From Brevundimonas sp. UBA4609 (lineage in GTDB: Bacteria > Pseudomonadota > Alphaproteobacteria > Caulobacterales > Caulobacteraceae): a stretch of DNA of 12,017 nt. Made by a program: the position numbers and the translations under genes. Under the pieces are notes generated by a model. It ran no database searches and had not been told where the DNA came from. It was given only the letters and a program-made list of their open reading frames with translations. Positions 1 to 6,254 of this stretch are shown piece after piece. Each line of letters opens with the position of its first letter. Within the stretch, counting starts at the first letter, position 1. The stretch is from assembly GCA_002386585.1 (NCBI GenBank), contig DGIZ01000039.1, positions 1-12,017 of the forward strand, written 5' to 3'.

Positions 1-20
1 GCTTCCGCGGGGATGAGCGG
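1..20. repeat. Edge-truncated copy of the REP-like palindromic repeat
   Basis: These 20 bases match 2562-2581, the right arm of the complete inverted repeat further on, at 19 of 20 positions (one mismatch at base 3). Only the end of the arm is inside the window, so the other arm presumably lies to the left. It ends 5 bp from the stop codon of the minus-strand nuclease gene, much as the complete copy ends next to the stop codon of the helicase gene. Confidence 0.6.
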
Positions 21-25
21 AATTT

Positions 26-1057
26 TCAGTCCTCGCCGACCATGGAGGTCCACGGGTCGACGCGGCCCGCCTCGACCTCGGCGACCTTTACCGCCGGCCA
101 GCCGATGCTGCTGTTCGCCGACACGCGCCACGCAGCCGACACGAAGTCGCGCAGCTCCGAAGCCCCGGCCGCCAGCCGCTCGTTGACGAAGACCGCGCCG
201 CGCGGGTCCGTGTCCTTGAACGCGCCCGCCTTCTCCATCCGATAGAAGGGGATCACCGTCGCCAGCGTCGCATTCAGGTGCGAGGCCGTGCGGGCGCGCA
301 GGTCGAAGCCCTCGACGTTCGGCGGCGTCATGGCCGCTTCCACCGCCTCCAGACGCAGCGTCCGGCTGGTGAAGGCGCCCTCGAAATCGCCATGCGTGCG
401 GCGCGACTTGGTGAAGCCTTCGGGGTTCGTCTCGCCCGCCCAACCGTTGAAATGGATGGTCGTGTGGTGCGGCTGGGCCGCGTCGCCGACAAAGTGGCTC
501 AGCACCCCGATGTCGCGCAGGATCAACTGCTCGCGGCGTTCGCGGTCGGCGCGATACCAGGCCTGTTTGGCCAGGTCCGGCTCGCGCGCCTCGGCGGCGC
601 TCAGCACGCGCCAATAGGCGAAGTCGCGCTCCAGATTCTGCCAGGCGTCCATGATGGCGTAGGGCAGGTAGCCTGCCTTATCCACGTCCAGACCCGCGCG
701 GATCAGGGCGGCGTCGTATTCCGATTTCAGGCGCGGCAGGTCGGCCATGGTCATGCCGCGCGCGTCCATCACCCGGCCCTGATCGTCCATGTCGACGAAG
801 TGGGCGGTGTCGCGCTCGCGGTCGTGCGGCTGGCCCGCGCCCTTCCAGCGATCCGGTTCGCGCGAATATTCGCCGACGTCGGCGGCGGCCCCGGCGGTGC
901 GCAGGAAGGCGGGCAGGTCGCCCGGCAGGTGGCGCATCGCCGCCACGCCGATCACCCGGTGGCCCGAACTGCCCCAGGCCTCGACCTGAACGGCGGGCGC
1001 CGCGACCAGCATCAGGGCGGCGGCGGAAATCATCAGTCGTTTGACTTGTCGGTTCAT
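26..1057 (-). CDS. Secreted S1/P1-type zinc-dependent nuclease
   Basis: This 343-residue protein belongs to the S1/P1 nuclease family, whose members cut single-stranded DNA and RNA and often remove 3'-phosphates, using a three-zinc centre. Residues 1-27 form a signal peptide (basic start, hydrophobic core, VEA end). Cleavage after A27 would leave W28 as the mature N-terminus, as the family requires because that Trp coordinates zinc. The other expected ligands can be placed at H33, D69, H86, H188, D192, H198, H222 and E226. The last is Glu, where fungal P1 has Asp; bacterial phospholipase C of the same fold has Glu. The stretch between H86 and H188 is about 45 residues longer than in fungal P1. 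It is probably exported to the periplasm or medium for nucleic-acid scavenging. It is transcribed alone, away from the AT-rich spacer. Family call is firm; a phospholipase C-like activity is a less likely alternative. Confidence 0.9.
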   Translation of the reverse strand: MNRQVKRLMISAAALMLVAAPAVQVEAWGSSGHRVIGVAAMRHLPGDLPAFLRTAGAAADVGEYSREPDRWKGAGQPHDRERDTAHFVDMDDQGRVMDARGMTMADLPRLKSEYDAALIRAGLDVDKAGYLPYAIMDAWQNLERDFAYWRVLSAAEAREPDLAKQAWYRADRERREQLILRDIGVLSHFVGDAAQPHHTTIHFNGWAGETNPEGFTKSRRTHGDFEGAFTSRTLRLEAVEAAMTPPNVEGFDLRARTASHLNATLATVIPFYRMEKAGAFKDTDPRGAVFVNERLAAGASELRDFVSAAWRVSANSSIGWPAVKVAEVEAGRVDPWTSMVGED

Positions 1058-1450
1058 GAGACGGCGCCGTCGGAAATTTCAGAAGGGGAAACGACCGCTT
1101 ATCGCATTCCCGCGCGCGCCTCCACCCGCCGCCCTCGCCCGGAGGAACGCCGATCACGCACCCGTTATCTTGGCTAGTTCACCAGCTCTTCTTGCCAATA
1201 AAGTGTTAGCGCCGATGATCAAGTCATTAACGATCAAGGCAAGCGCAGAAGTATAGAAATGAAATAGGTCGAATATTTTACATATATAGTCTACCCGACC
1301 CGACACAGACCGGCGATAGACTGGCCCCATTCGCGCCTCATCCATTACCGATACAGCGACTGATCTCATTTGCCGCAATTACGCCGCAATTGGCCGCCAG
1401 AAACTCGCCGCCGGCGCGTGTTGGGACCGGTGCTTCCACGAGTTTGATCG
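1058..1450. other. Gene-free spacer with AT-rich core, probable divergent promoter region
   Basis: This 393-bp spacer separates the divergent nuclease and 3D-domain genes. Its middle, roughly 1190-1380, is much richer in A/T than anything else in the window. It holds GATCAAG twice about 20 bp apart near 1217-1241, an AT run near 1272-1288, a separated inverted pair AGTCTA/TAGACT (1288-1293 and 1317-1322), and a direct repeat of GCCGCAATT at 1372-1380 and 1383-1391 (11-bp period). An open frame on the minus strand (1154-1378) has codon use unlike the neighbouring genes, and I do not call it. Promoters for both flanking genes probably lie here, but no convincing -35/-10 pair could be fixed. Confidence 0.4.
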
Positions 1451-2014
1451 ATGTTGAGCACGGCCGCCGCGCTTGCCATGCTGTGGACCATGGCCTTCTC
1501 CGGGTCCGGAGAGCCTGTCCCTTACGAAACGGCCGTCGCCCGCGACGCCGCCATCGTAGAAGCCGCCGCGACGGCCTCCGGTTCCATCGATTCCGCCGAA
1601 ACGGCGGACCTGTCGGCCGAACAGCTTGAGCTGATGGCCGGCGATCCCGACTGGCGCGCCTCGGCCCGCCTCTATCACGCCGGCGGCGGCGGAGCGACCG
1701 GCAACGATTCCCTGGGCTGCCGCCCGATTCCGATGCGCACGGTCGCGGTCGACCCGCGCATCATCCCGCGCCGCACCAAGCTGTTCATCCGCGAGACGGT
1801 CGGCCTGCGCATGGCCGACGGCACGGTCCACGACGGCTACTGGTACGCCTCGGACACCGGCGGCGCGATCAAGGGTGCCAAGATCGACCTCTACACCGGC
1901 CATGGCCGCGCCTCGATGCGCCCGGCCATGAGCCTGAACATGAAGACGCTGACCATCGCCGACGCGGGCGATTTCGACGGCTGCCCCCCGGCGTGGGAGA
2001 CCGCCTCGAACTGA
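1451..2014 (+). CDS. 3D-domain (double-psi beta-barrel) protein, probably exported
   Basis: This 187-residue protein has a C-terminal 3D domain at about residues 88-170. That fold is shared with MltA lytic transglycosylases, resuscitation factors and RlpA-type proteins, and is named for three conserved aspartates. They are visible as D101 (VAVDP), D135 (ASDTGG) and D146 (KIDLY). C90 and C178 flank the domain and could form a disulfide. Residues 1-17 are hydrophobic and may be a signal sequence, although basic residues are missing. A stop codon in frame at 1445-1447 means the ATG at 1451 is the first possible start, and its ribosome-binding site is weak. Residues 20-75 are Ala/Glu-rich and probably a flexible linker. 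By family it probably binds or cuts peptidoglycan glycan strands outside the cytoplasm, but no lytic transglycosylase activity can be shown from this alone. A strong terminator follows 19 bp after the stop. Confidence 0.8.
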   Translation: MLSTAAALAMLWTMAFSGSGEPVPYETAVARDAAIVEAAATASGSIDSAETADLSAEQLELMAGDPDWRASARLYHAGGGGATGNDSLGCRPIPMRTVAVDPRIIPRRTKLFIRETVGLRMADGTVHDGYWYASDTGGAIKGAKIDLYTGHGRASMRPAMSLNMKTLTIADAGDFDGCPPAWETASN

Positions 2015-2032
2015 GGCTTTCAGCCTGACGAC

Positions 2033-2070
2033 AAAAAAGGGCGGCCGGATCGAACCGGCCGCCCTTTTTT
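2033..2070. terminator. Bidirectional rho-independent terminator
   Basis: A perfect 16-bp stem (2033-2048 paired with 2055-2070) with a 6-base loop ATCGAA. The arms begin with AAAAAA and end with TTTTTT, so a GC-rich hairpin followed by a U tract forms in both directions. It lies between the converging 3D-domain and DUF962 genes and should end both transcripts. Confidence 0.95.
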
Positions 2071-2090
2071 CTTTGGACCTCGGCCCGCCT

Positions 2091-2411
2091 TCAGAACTTC
2101 CGCTTGCCGCTGACCGTCTCGAAAAACAGGCGGAAGTCGCCCATCAGACTCCACAGCGGATATTTGAATGTCGCGGGCCGGTTCTTCTCGAAGAAGAAAT
2201 GCCCCACCCAGGCGAAGCCGTAGCCGACCACAGGCATGGCCAGCAGCCACCAAGGGTTCAGGGTGAAGCAGAACGCCAGAAAGGCCGCGATCACCAGTCC
2301 CGTCCCGACCACATGGATGCGGCGGCACGTCCGGTTGGAATGCTCATGGATATAATAGGGGTAGAAGGCCTCGAACGAGGCGTACCGCCCTTGGGGTTGC
2401 TCGATGCTCAT
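2091..2411 (-). CDS. Mpo1-like / DUF962 membrane protein
   Basis: This 106-residue protein matches the DUF962 (YGL010w/Mpo1-like) family. The family's conserved elements are present: an N-terminal FYPYYIHEHSN-type segment with H22 and H24, an RIH motif with H33, the sequence WVGHFFFEKNRPATF (H71, E75) and a final PLWSLMGDF. Two hydrophobic segments, about 36-50 and 53-70, indicate an integral membrane protein. Yeast Mpo1 is an Fe(II)-dependent dioxygenase for alpha-oxidation of 2-hydroxy fatty acids in the membrane. The conserved His/Glu residues are consistent with metal binding, but whether this bacterial member acts on the same substrate is inference. It is transcribed toward the bidirectional terminator. 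Its start lies 54 bp from the REP-like repeat, which separates it from the helicase gene upstream, so it may be read from its own promoter or by read-through. Confidence 0.88.
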   Translation of the reverse strand: MSIEQPQGRYASFEAFYPYYIHEHSNRTCRRIHVVGTGLVIAAFLAFCFTLNPWWLLAMPVVGYGFAWVGHFFFEKNRPATFKYPLWSLMGDFRLFFETVSGKRKF

Positions 2412-2465
2412 GACCCCAGCCTGCCCCCGGATCGCGCCGGGAGCAAGTCGCTCGCCCCGGCCGCA

Positions 2466-2581
2466 CCGCTCATCCCCGCGGAGGCGGGGACCCAGTGCTT
2501 TGGCCGAAAGCGCGCGGATAGCCGCTCTGAACGATGAGCGCGTGGCTCTTGCTGGGTCCCCGCCTCCGCGGGGATGAGCGG
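2466..2581. repeat. REP-like element: 30-bp perfect inverted repeat
   Basis: The arms 2466-2495 and 2552-2581 are exact reverse complements over 30 bases, separated by 56 bases. Each arm is itself nearly palindromic: TCCCCGC, loop GGAG, GCGGGGA. The element can therefore fold either as two small hairpins or as one large one. It starts 55 bp upstream of the DUF962 gene and ends 4 bp from the helicase stop codon. Translated, such repeats give the IPAEAGTQ / SSPRRRGPS peptides often seen in spurious ORFs of Alphaproteobacteria. Its probable roles are mRNA 3'-end stabilisation or termination for the helicase transcript, or a mobile REP/BIME-type sequence; both are inferred. Confidence 0.85.
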
Positions 2582-2585
2582 ATGG

Positions 2586-4583
2586 TTAAGCCCGCTTGCC
2601 CTTCGGCCCCTTGGCGAAGGGCTTGCCGCCGCCCTTGAAGTCCGGCTTGCCCTTGAAGCCCGCCTTGGGCGTGAAGGGCTTCTTGTCGCCCTTGTCCTTG
2701 AAGCCCGGCTTCTTGTTGAAGCCGCCCTCGCCCGGCGCCGCATCGGTGCGGGGCGCATAGGGCTTCTTCTTGAAGGGACGCTCGCCATCGGCGCTGCGGC
2801 CCGCGTCGCCGTCCGGGCTCCACGGCTTCTTCTTGAACGGCGGGCGGCCCTGACCGTCCTCGTCGCGGCGGAAGGGCTTCTTGGCGAAGGGGCGAGCCTC
2901 GCCGTCCTTCTCGAACTTGCGGTTGCGGGCGCCCTTCATCGAACCGGGCGTCGGCGCCTCGGACGGGGTGATCCTCGCCTCTTCCTTGCTCTGGGCCGCC
3001 GCCGCGCGGAAGGCGTCGGCGTGGGTCAGGGCGACCTCGAAGCGCGTCTCTTCGGGGAAGGTGCGGATCGAGCCGATCTGCTGTTTCGTGATGCCGCCGA
3101 TGCGGCAGATCAGCGGGATCAGCCATTTGGGATCGGCGTTGCGGTTGCGGCCGATGTCCAGACGGAACCAGCTGACTTCGTCCGGCTGCAGGCGGTCGCC
3201 CGGCCACGGCGCGGGGGCGTAGTCGTCGCCGCCCGCCGCGTCACGATCCTTGCGCTGACGACGCTGCGGCCCTTCGCCCGGATCGGTCAGGTCTTCCGGC
3301 GCCGGCAGGTCCTTGCGCAGCAGCACCAGCAGGGCGCGGGCCAAATCGTCCGGCGTACGCTCCTTGACCAGCGTCGCGATCAGACCCGCATCCTCGTCCG
3401 CGCCTTCCTCGGCGAAGACGGGGGCGGCCAGCAGGCGCTGTTCGTCCTGGGCGCGGATCTCCTCGGCGGTCGGAGCGCCGGACCAGACGGCCTCGACCCC
3501 GGCCGAGCCCAGCAGCATCTCGGCCTTGCGGCGACGGCTGTGCGGGACCAGCAGGACCGAAATCCCCTTCTTGCCCGCCCGCCCGGTACGGCCCGAGCGG
3601 TGCAGCATGGTCGCCTTGTTGATCGGCAGTTCGGCGTGGATCACCAGCCCCAGATCGGGCAGGTCCAGACCGCGCGCGGCCACGTCGGTGGCGACGCAGA
3701 CGCGGGCGCGGCGATCGCGCAGGGCCTGCAGCGCCTCATTGCGCTCGCGCTGACCCATCTCGCCCGACAGAGCCACCGAGGCGAAGCCCCGCTCGACCAG
3801 CGAGGCCTGAAGGTGACGCACGGAATCCCGCGTCGAGCAGAACACCAGCACCCCCGGCGCCTCGAAATAGCGCAGGACGTTAACCACGGCCCGCTCGATC
3901 TCGTTCGGCGCGATGCGCATGGCGCGGTATTCGATGTCGTTGTGCGGCTGGCTGCGGTCGACGGTGTCGATGCGCACCGCGTCCTTCTGATAGCGCTTGG
4001 CCATGATCGCGATGTCGCGGGCGATGGTGGCCGAGAACAGCAGGGTTCGGCGCTCTTCCGGCGCCTGATCGAGGATGTATTCCAGATCCTCGCGGAAGCC
4101 CATGTCCAGCATCTCGTCGGCTTCATCCAGCACGACGACGCGGGCGGCCGACAGGTCCAGCGCCCCACGGTCGATGTGGTCCTTCAGACGGCCGGGCGTG
4201 CCGACGACGACGTGGGCGCCGTGGTTCAGGGCGCGGGCTTCCTTGCGCGCGTCCATGCCGCCGACGCAGGTGACGATCTTGGCGCCCGCCTCGGCGTACA
4301 GCCACTCCAGCTCGGCCGCGACCTGCAGCGCCAGTTCACGCGTCGGGGCGATGGCCAGCATCAGCGGCGTATCCGGCTGACCGAACCGCTCGTCCTCGCC
4401 CAACAGGGTCGGCGCCGCCGCCAGACCAAAGGCCACCGTCTTGCCCGATCCGGTCTGGGCCGAGACCAGCAGATCCGCCTCGCCATGGCCTTCCAGCACG
4501 GCCGCCTGGACCGGCGTGGGCTCAAGATAGCCCTTGTTCAGCAAGGCGCGGTCAAGCGCGGGATGGATCGCGGGAAAGGGCAT
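2586..4583 (-). CDS. DEAD-box ATP-dependent RNA helicase with DbpA-type RNA-binding domain and basic tail
   Basis: This 665-residue protein carries the full set of DEAD-box motifs: Q motif around PTPVQ (22-26), Walker A AQTGSGKT (42-49), PTRELA (80-85), TPGR (129-132), DEAD (153-156), SAT (184-186), VFCSTR (247-252), ATDVAARGLD (298-307) and HRSGRTGR (328-335). All catalytic residues are present. A DbpA-like RNA-binding domain follows at about 468-520 (WFRLDIGRN to FEVAL). From about 545 to the end is a Lys/Gly/Pro/Phe-rich low-complexity tail with repeated PFKKKP-type units. By analogy with CsdA/DeaD and DbpA it unwinds RNA in ribosome assembly, cold adaptation or mRNA turnover, in the cytoplasm. 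The tail should add non-specific RNA binding. It is transcribed alone, divergent from the mini rod protein, and a REP-like repeat lies next to its stop codon. Its symbol (deaD, csdA or rhlE class) cannot be assigned with confidence. Confidence 0.95.
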   Translation of the reverse strand: MPFPAIHPALDRALLNKGYLEPTPVQAAVLEGHGEADLLVSAQTGSGKTVAFGLAAAPTLLGEDERFGQPDTPLMLAIAPTRELALQVAAELEWLYAEAGAKIVTCVGGMDARKEARALNHGAHVVVGTPGRLKDHIDRGALDLSAARVVVLDEADEMLDMGFREDLEYILDQAPEERRTLLFSATIARDIAIMAKRYQKDAVRIDTVDRSQPHNDIEYRAMRIAPNEIERAVVNVLRYFEAPGVLVFCSTRDSVRHLQASLVERGFASVALSGEMGQRERNEALQALRDRRARVCVATDVAARGLDLPDLGLVIHAELPINKATMLHRSGRTGRAGKKGISVLLVPHSRRRKAEMLLGSAGVEAVWSGAPTAEEIRAQDEQRLLAAPVFAEEGADEDAGLIATLVKERTPDDLARALLVLLRKDLPAPEDLTDPGEGPQRRQRKDRDAAGGDDYAPAPWPGDRLQPDEVSWFRLDIGRNRNADPKWLIPLICRIGGITKQQIGSIRTFPEETRFEVALTHADAFRAAAAQSKEEARITPSEAPTPGSMKGARNRKFEKDGEARPFAKKPFRRDEDGQGRPPFKKKPWSPDGDAGRSADGERPFKKKPYAPRTDAAPGEGGFNKKPGFKDKGDKKPFTPKAGFKGKPDFKGGGKPFAKGPKGKRA

Positions 4584-4807
4584 GAAGGGCCTGGAAATTC
4601 AGATGAGGCGACCGTTAAACGGCCGCGCCCGGCGAGGCGTCACAGCCTGCCGGGCGTCGGGGAAGGCGCTCCCTATACACGAATAAGGGCCGCGGTGGGG
4701 CCGAATCGCACAAATCGACCGCCGTTCACCACGTCCGTTGATCGGGCGTTGACCACGCAGGCGCGATGCTGGCCGGGTTCAGACCTCCGTCCGTCGAAGG
4801 ATCATCC

Positions 4808-5020
4808 ATGATCTCGCCGCTCAGCACCGCCGCCGCCGGGATGCAGGCCGCCTCGGCCCGGCTCGAGGACAGCGCCCGCCGCGTCGCCACAGGCCGGATG
4901 GACGACTACGCCGTCGAGGCGGTCGAGCAGATCCGCGCCAAGAGCGAGTTCTCGGCCAACGCCGCCGTCGCCCGCACGGCGGATGAGATGACGGGAACCC
5001 TGCTGGATATTCTGGTCTAG
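4808..5020 (+). CDS. Very small flagellar rod-like protein (FlgB/FlgC-type ends only)
   Basis: I place the start at the ATG at 4808 because GAAGGA at 4796-4801 is a good ribosome-binding site 6 bases upstream; a start at 4766 in the same frame lacks one. The 70-residue product begins with a segment like the N-terminal helix of flagellar rod and hook proteins (residues 5-27, AAAGMQAASARLEDSARRVA). It ends with a segment like their C-terminal helix (35-69, containing ANAAVARTADEMTGTLLDIL). In FlgB, FlgC and FlgG these two helices pair as the D0 domain, with a large domain between them; here only a few residues separate them. It could be a minimal axial protein, a cap or an assembly factor, or a decayed paralogue. 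No other flagellar gene is nearby. It converges on the HxlR gene with a 4-bp gap and no terminator between them. Confidence 0.8.
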   Translation: MISPLSTAAAGMQAASARLEDSARRVATGRMDDYAVEAVEQIRAKSEFSANAAVARTADEMTGTLLDILV

Positions 5021-5024
5021 GCCT

Positions 5025-5714
5025 CTATCCCGCCTTCTCCGGCAGGTGGAAGAAGTCGACGAACCGCTCGAACACCGCCCGATCGCCCTCGATCGTCATG
5101 GCCCCCTCGCCTTCCAGCGCTTCCAGCGGGACCTTGCCGTAAACGGCGGCCGCGACCGCCTGGGCCGGGGCGCGCACCACGACGTCGCAGGCCTCGACCT
5201 CGCCGCGCATGGCGTCGATGACGCCGTCGGCCACGCTGACGACCATCCGGTCCTCGCCCACGGCGAAGCCCAGCCGCATGGCGGCGCCCCCGGTCCGCGC
5301 GGGATCGAACATGGTCTTGAACGACAGCATGATGGAGACGGCGCTGATCGGCAGCGTCGGGTCGTGCTGGGGCGAGCGCGCGGCCCAGCGGCCCAGCACC
5401 ATGAAGACCGGCTCGATCTCATAGCCCCAGTCGGTCAGTTCATAGACCTGGACCGAGGCGGGCGGCGGCAGCTTGCGGCGGCGGACGACGCCCGAAGCCT
5501 CCAGCCCCTCCAAGCGTTGAGTCAGCACATTGGCCGACAGGCCGCACAGGTCTTTTCGCAGGTCGCTGAAACGGCGCGGCCCCATCATGAGTTCTCTGAT
5601 GACCAGCAGGGCCCACCGCTCGCCCACCAGGTCCAGCCCGTGCGCCGCGCCGCAGGCGTCGTGATAGCGCCGGGATCGGGATTCGGACTTGGTGGTTACT
5701 TTTTCTAACTTCAT
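5025..5714 (-). CDS. HxlR-family transcriptional regulator with C-terminal SCP2-like domain
   Basis: This 229-residue protein has an HxlR-type winged helix at about residues 17-112. Recognisable parts are C21, LDLVGERWALLVIRELMMGPRRFSDL (27-52), the recognition region LSANVLTQRLEGLEASGVV (59-77) and the wing to YELTDWG. The C-terminal half (about 118-225) resembles the sterol-carrier (SCP2) fold and includes the DAMRGEVEACDVVVRAPAQA and AMTIEGDRAVFERF segments. Such fusions probably sense a hydrophobic ligand, while HxlR proteins with a conserved N-terminal Cys may sense electrophiles or oxidants. Both roles are inferred here. It is divergent from the VOC-AHSA1-VOC operon with a 93-bp spacer and is the obvious candidate to control that operon and itself. 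No good ribosome-binding site precedes the ATG at 5714. Confidence 0.9.
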   Translation of the reverse strand: MKLEKVTTKSESRSRRYHDACGAAHGLDLVGERWALLVIRELMMGPRRFSDLRKDLCGLSANVLTQRLEGLEASGVVRRRKLPPPASVQVYELTDWGYEIEPVFMVLGRWAARSPQHDPTLPISAVSIMLSFKTMFDPARTGGAAMRLGFAVGEDRMVVSVADGVIDAMRGEVEACDVVVRAPAQAVAAAVYGKVPLEALEGEGAMTIEGDRAVFERFVDFFHLPEKAG

Positions 5715-5718
5715 GGTT

Positions 5719-5756
5719 GACTAACATAACATCAAGGCGCAGAACGACCAACATCA
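5719..5756. promoter_or_regulatory. Candidate HxlR operator (spaced direct repeats)
   Basis: The spacer between the HxlR gene and the VOC operon is AT-richer than its surroundings. GACTAACAT (5719-5727) and GACCAACAT (5746-5754) match at 8 of 9 bases. AACATCA occurs exactly at 5728-5734 and 5750-5756, 22 bp apart, about two helical turns. HxlR dimers bind paired sites of this kind upstream of divergent targets. The match is short and no known operator was compared. Confidence 0.35.
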
Positions 5757-5807
5757 TAGGGCAGGCCGTCCGGGGAGGGAGGGCCGCGCAAGGGAGGACA
5801 ACCGCCG

Positions 5808-6251
5808 ATGCCCAAGCTGATCTTCATCAACCTGCCCGTCGCCGACCTGGCGCGCTCCGTCGCCTTCTATGAGGCGGTGGGGGCGAAGAAGAACCCGATG
5901 TTCTCGGACGAGACGGCGGCCTGCATGGTCTTTTCCGACACCATCCACGCCATGCTGCTGACGCATGAGAAGTGGGCTGCCTTCACCGACCGCGCCATCC
6001 CCGACGCCCACAAGACGGCCCAGGTGCTGATCTGCGTGTCGGAGGACAGCAAGGAAGGCGTCGACGCCGTCGTCGATCGCGCGGCCAAGGGCGGCGGCCA
6101 GGCCGACCCCAGCGCCAAACAGGACTACGGCTTCATGTACGGCCGCAGCTACGCCGACCCCGACGGCCACATCTGGGAGATCATGTGGATGGACCCGGAA
6201 GCCGCCGCCCAGGGGCCGGAAGCCTTCGCCTCCCAGGTCGGCGGGGGCTGA
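5808..6251 (+). CDS. VOC superfamily protein (predicted lactoylglutathione lyase-like)
   Basis: This 147-residue protein is a glyoxalase/bleomycin-resistance/dioxygenase (VOC) fold member. It has an INLPVADLARSVAFYEAVG first beta-alpha-beta unit and a closing YGRSYADPDGHIWEIMWMDP unit (112-130). H121 and E124 occupy the usual metal-ligand region. This ending is typical of the COG3607-type subgroup, in which no substrate is firmly established. It would act in the cytoplasm on a small electrophile or aromatic compound, or simply bind one. The start is fixed by AGGGAGGA at 5791-5798, 9 bases before the ATG. It is first gene of an operon: the next ATG lies 3 bases after its stop. It is divergent from the HxlR gene. 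Confidence 0.9.
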   Translation: MPKLIFINLPVADLARSVAFYEAVGAKKNPMFSDETAACMVFSDTIHAMLLTHEKWAAFTDRAIPDAHKTAQVLICVSEDSKEGVDAVVDRAAKGGGQADPSAKQDYGFMYGRSYADPDGHIWEIMWMDPEAAAQGPEAFASQVGGG

Positions 6252-6254
6252 GTC

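Noticed and set aside
278..1177. Plus-strand open frame of 299 codons opposite the nuclease gene
   Set aside because: Shadow frame: no recognisable domain, biased composition, and the opposite strand has a signal peptide and all zinc ligands.
1154..1378. Minus-strand open frame of 74 codons with a hydrophobic segment in the AT-rich spacer
   Set aside because: Third codon positions are not GC-biased like the real genes here, there is no clear ribosome-binding site and I recognise no family. It more likely reflects the AT-rich spacer.
2466..2581. CRISPR array or transposon ends
   Set aside because: Only two arms in inverted orientation with no regular direct repeats or spacers, and no transposase gene between or beside them.
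2408..2788. Open frames running through the REP-like repeat
   Set aside because: They translate the repeat into IPAEAGTQ-type peptides and overlap the helicase end. These are well-known spurious products of such repeats.
4766..4807. 14-residue longer start for the mini rod protein
   Set aside because: The ATG at 4766 lacks a ribosome-binding site, whereas the ATG at 4808 has GAAGGA at good spacing and begins exactly where the rod-like helix starts.
2574..4811. Plus-strand open frame of 745 codons opposite the helicase gene
   Set aside because: It is the antisense shadow of the DEAD-box gene. Its translation is Arg/Gly/Gln-rich without domains, while the minus strand has every helicase motif.
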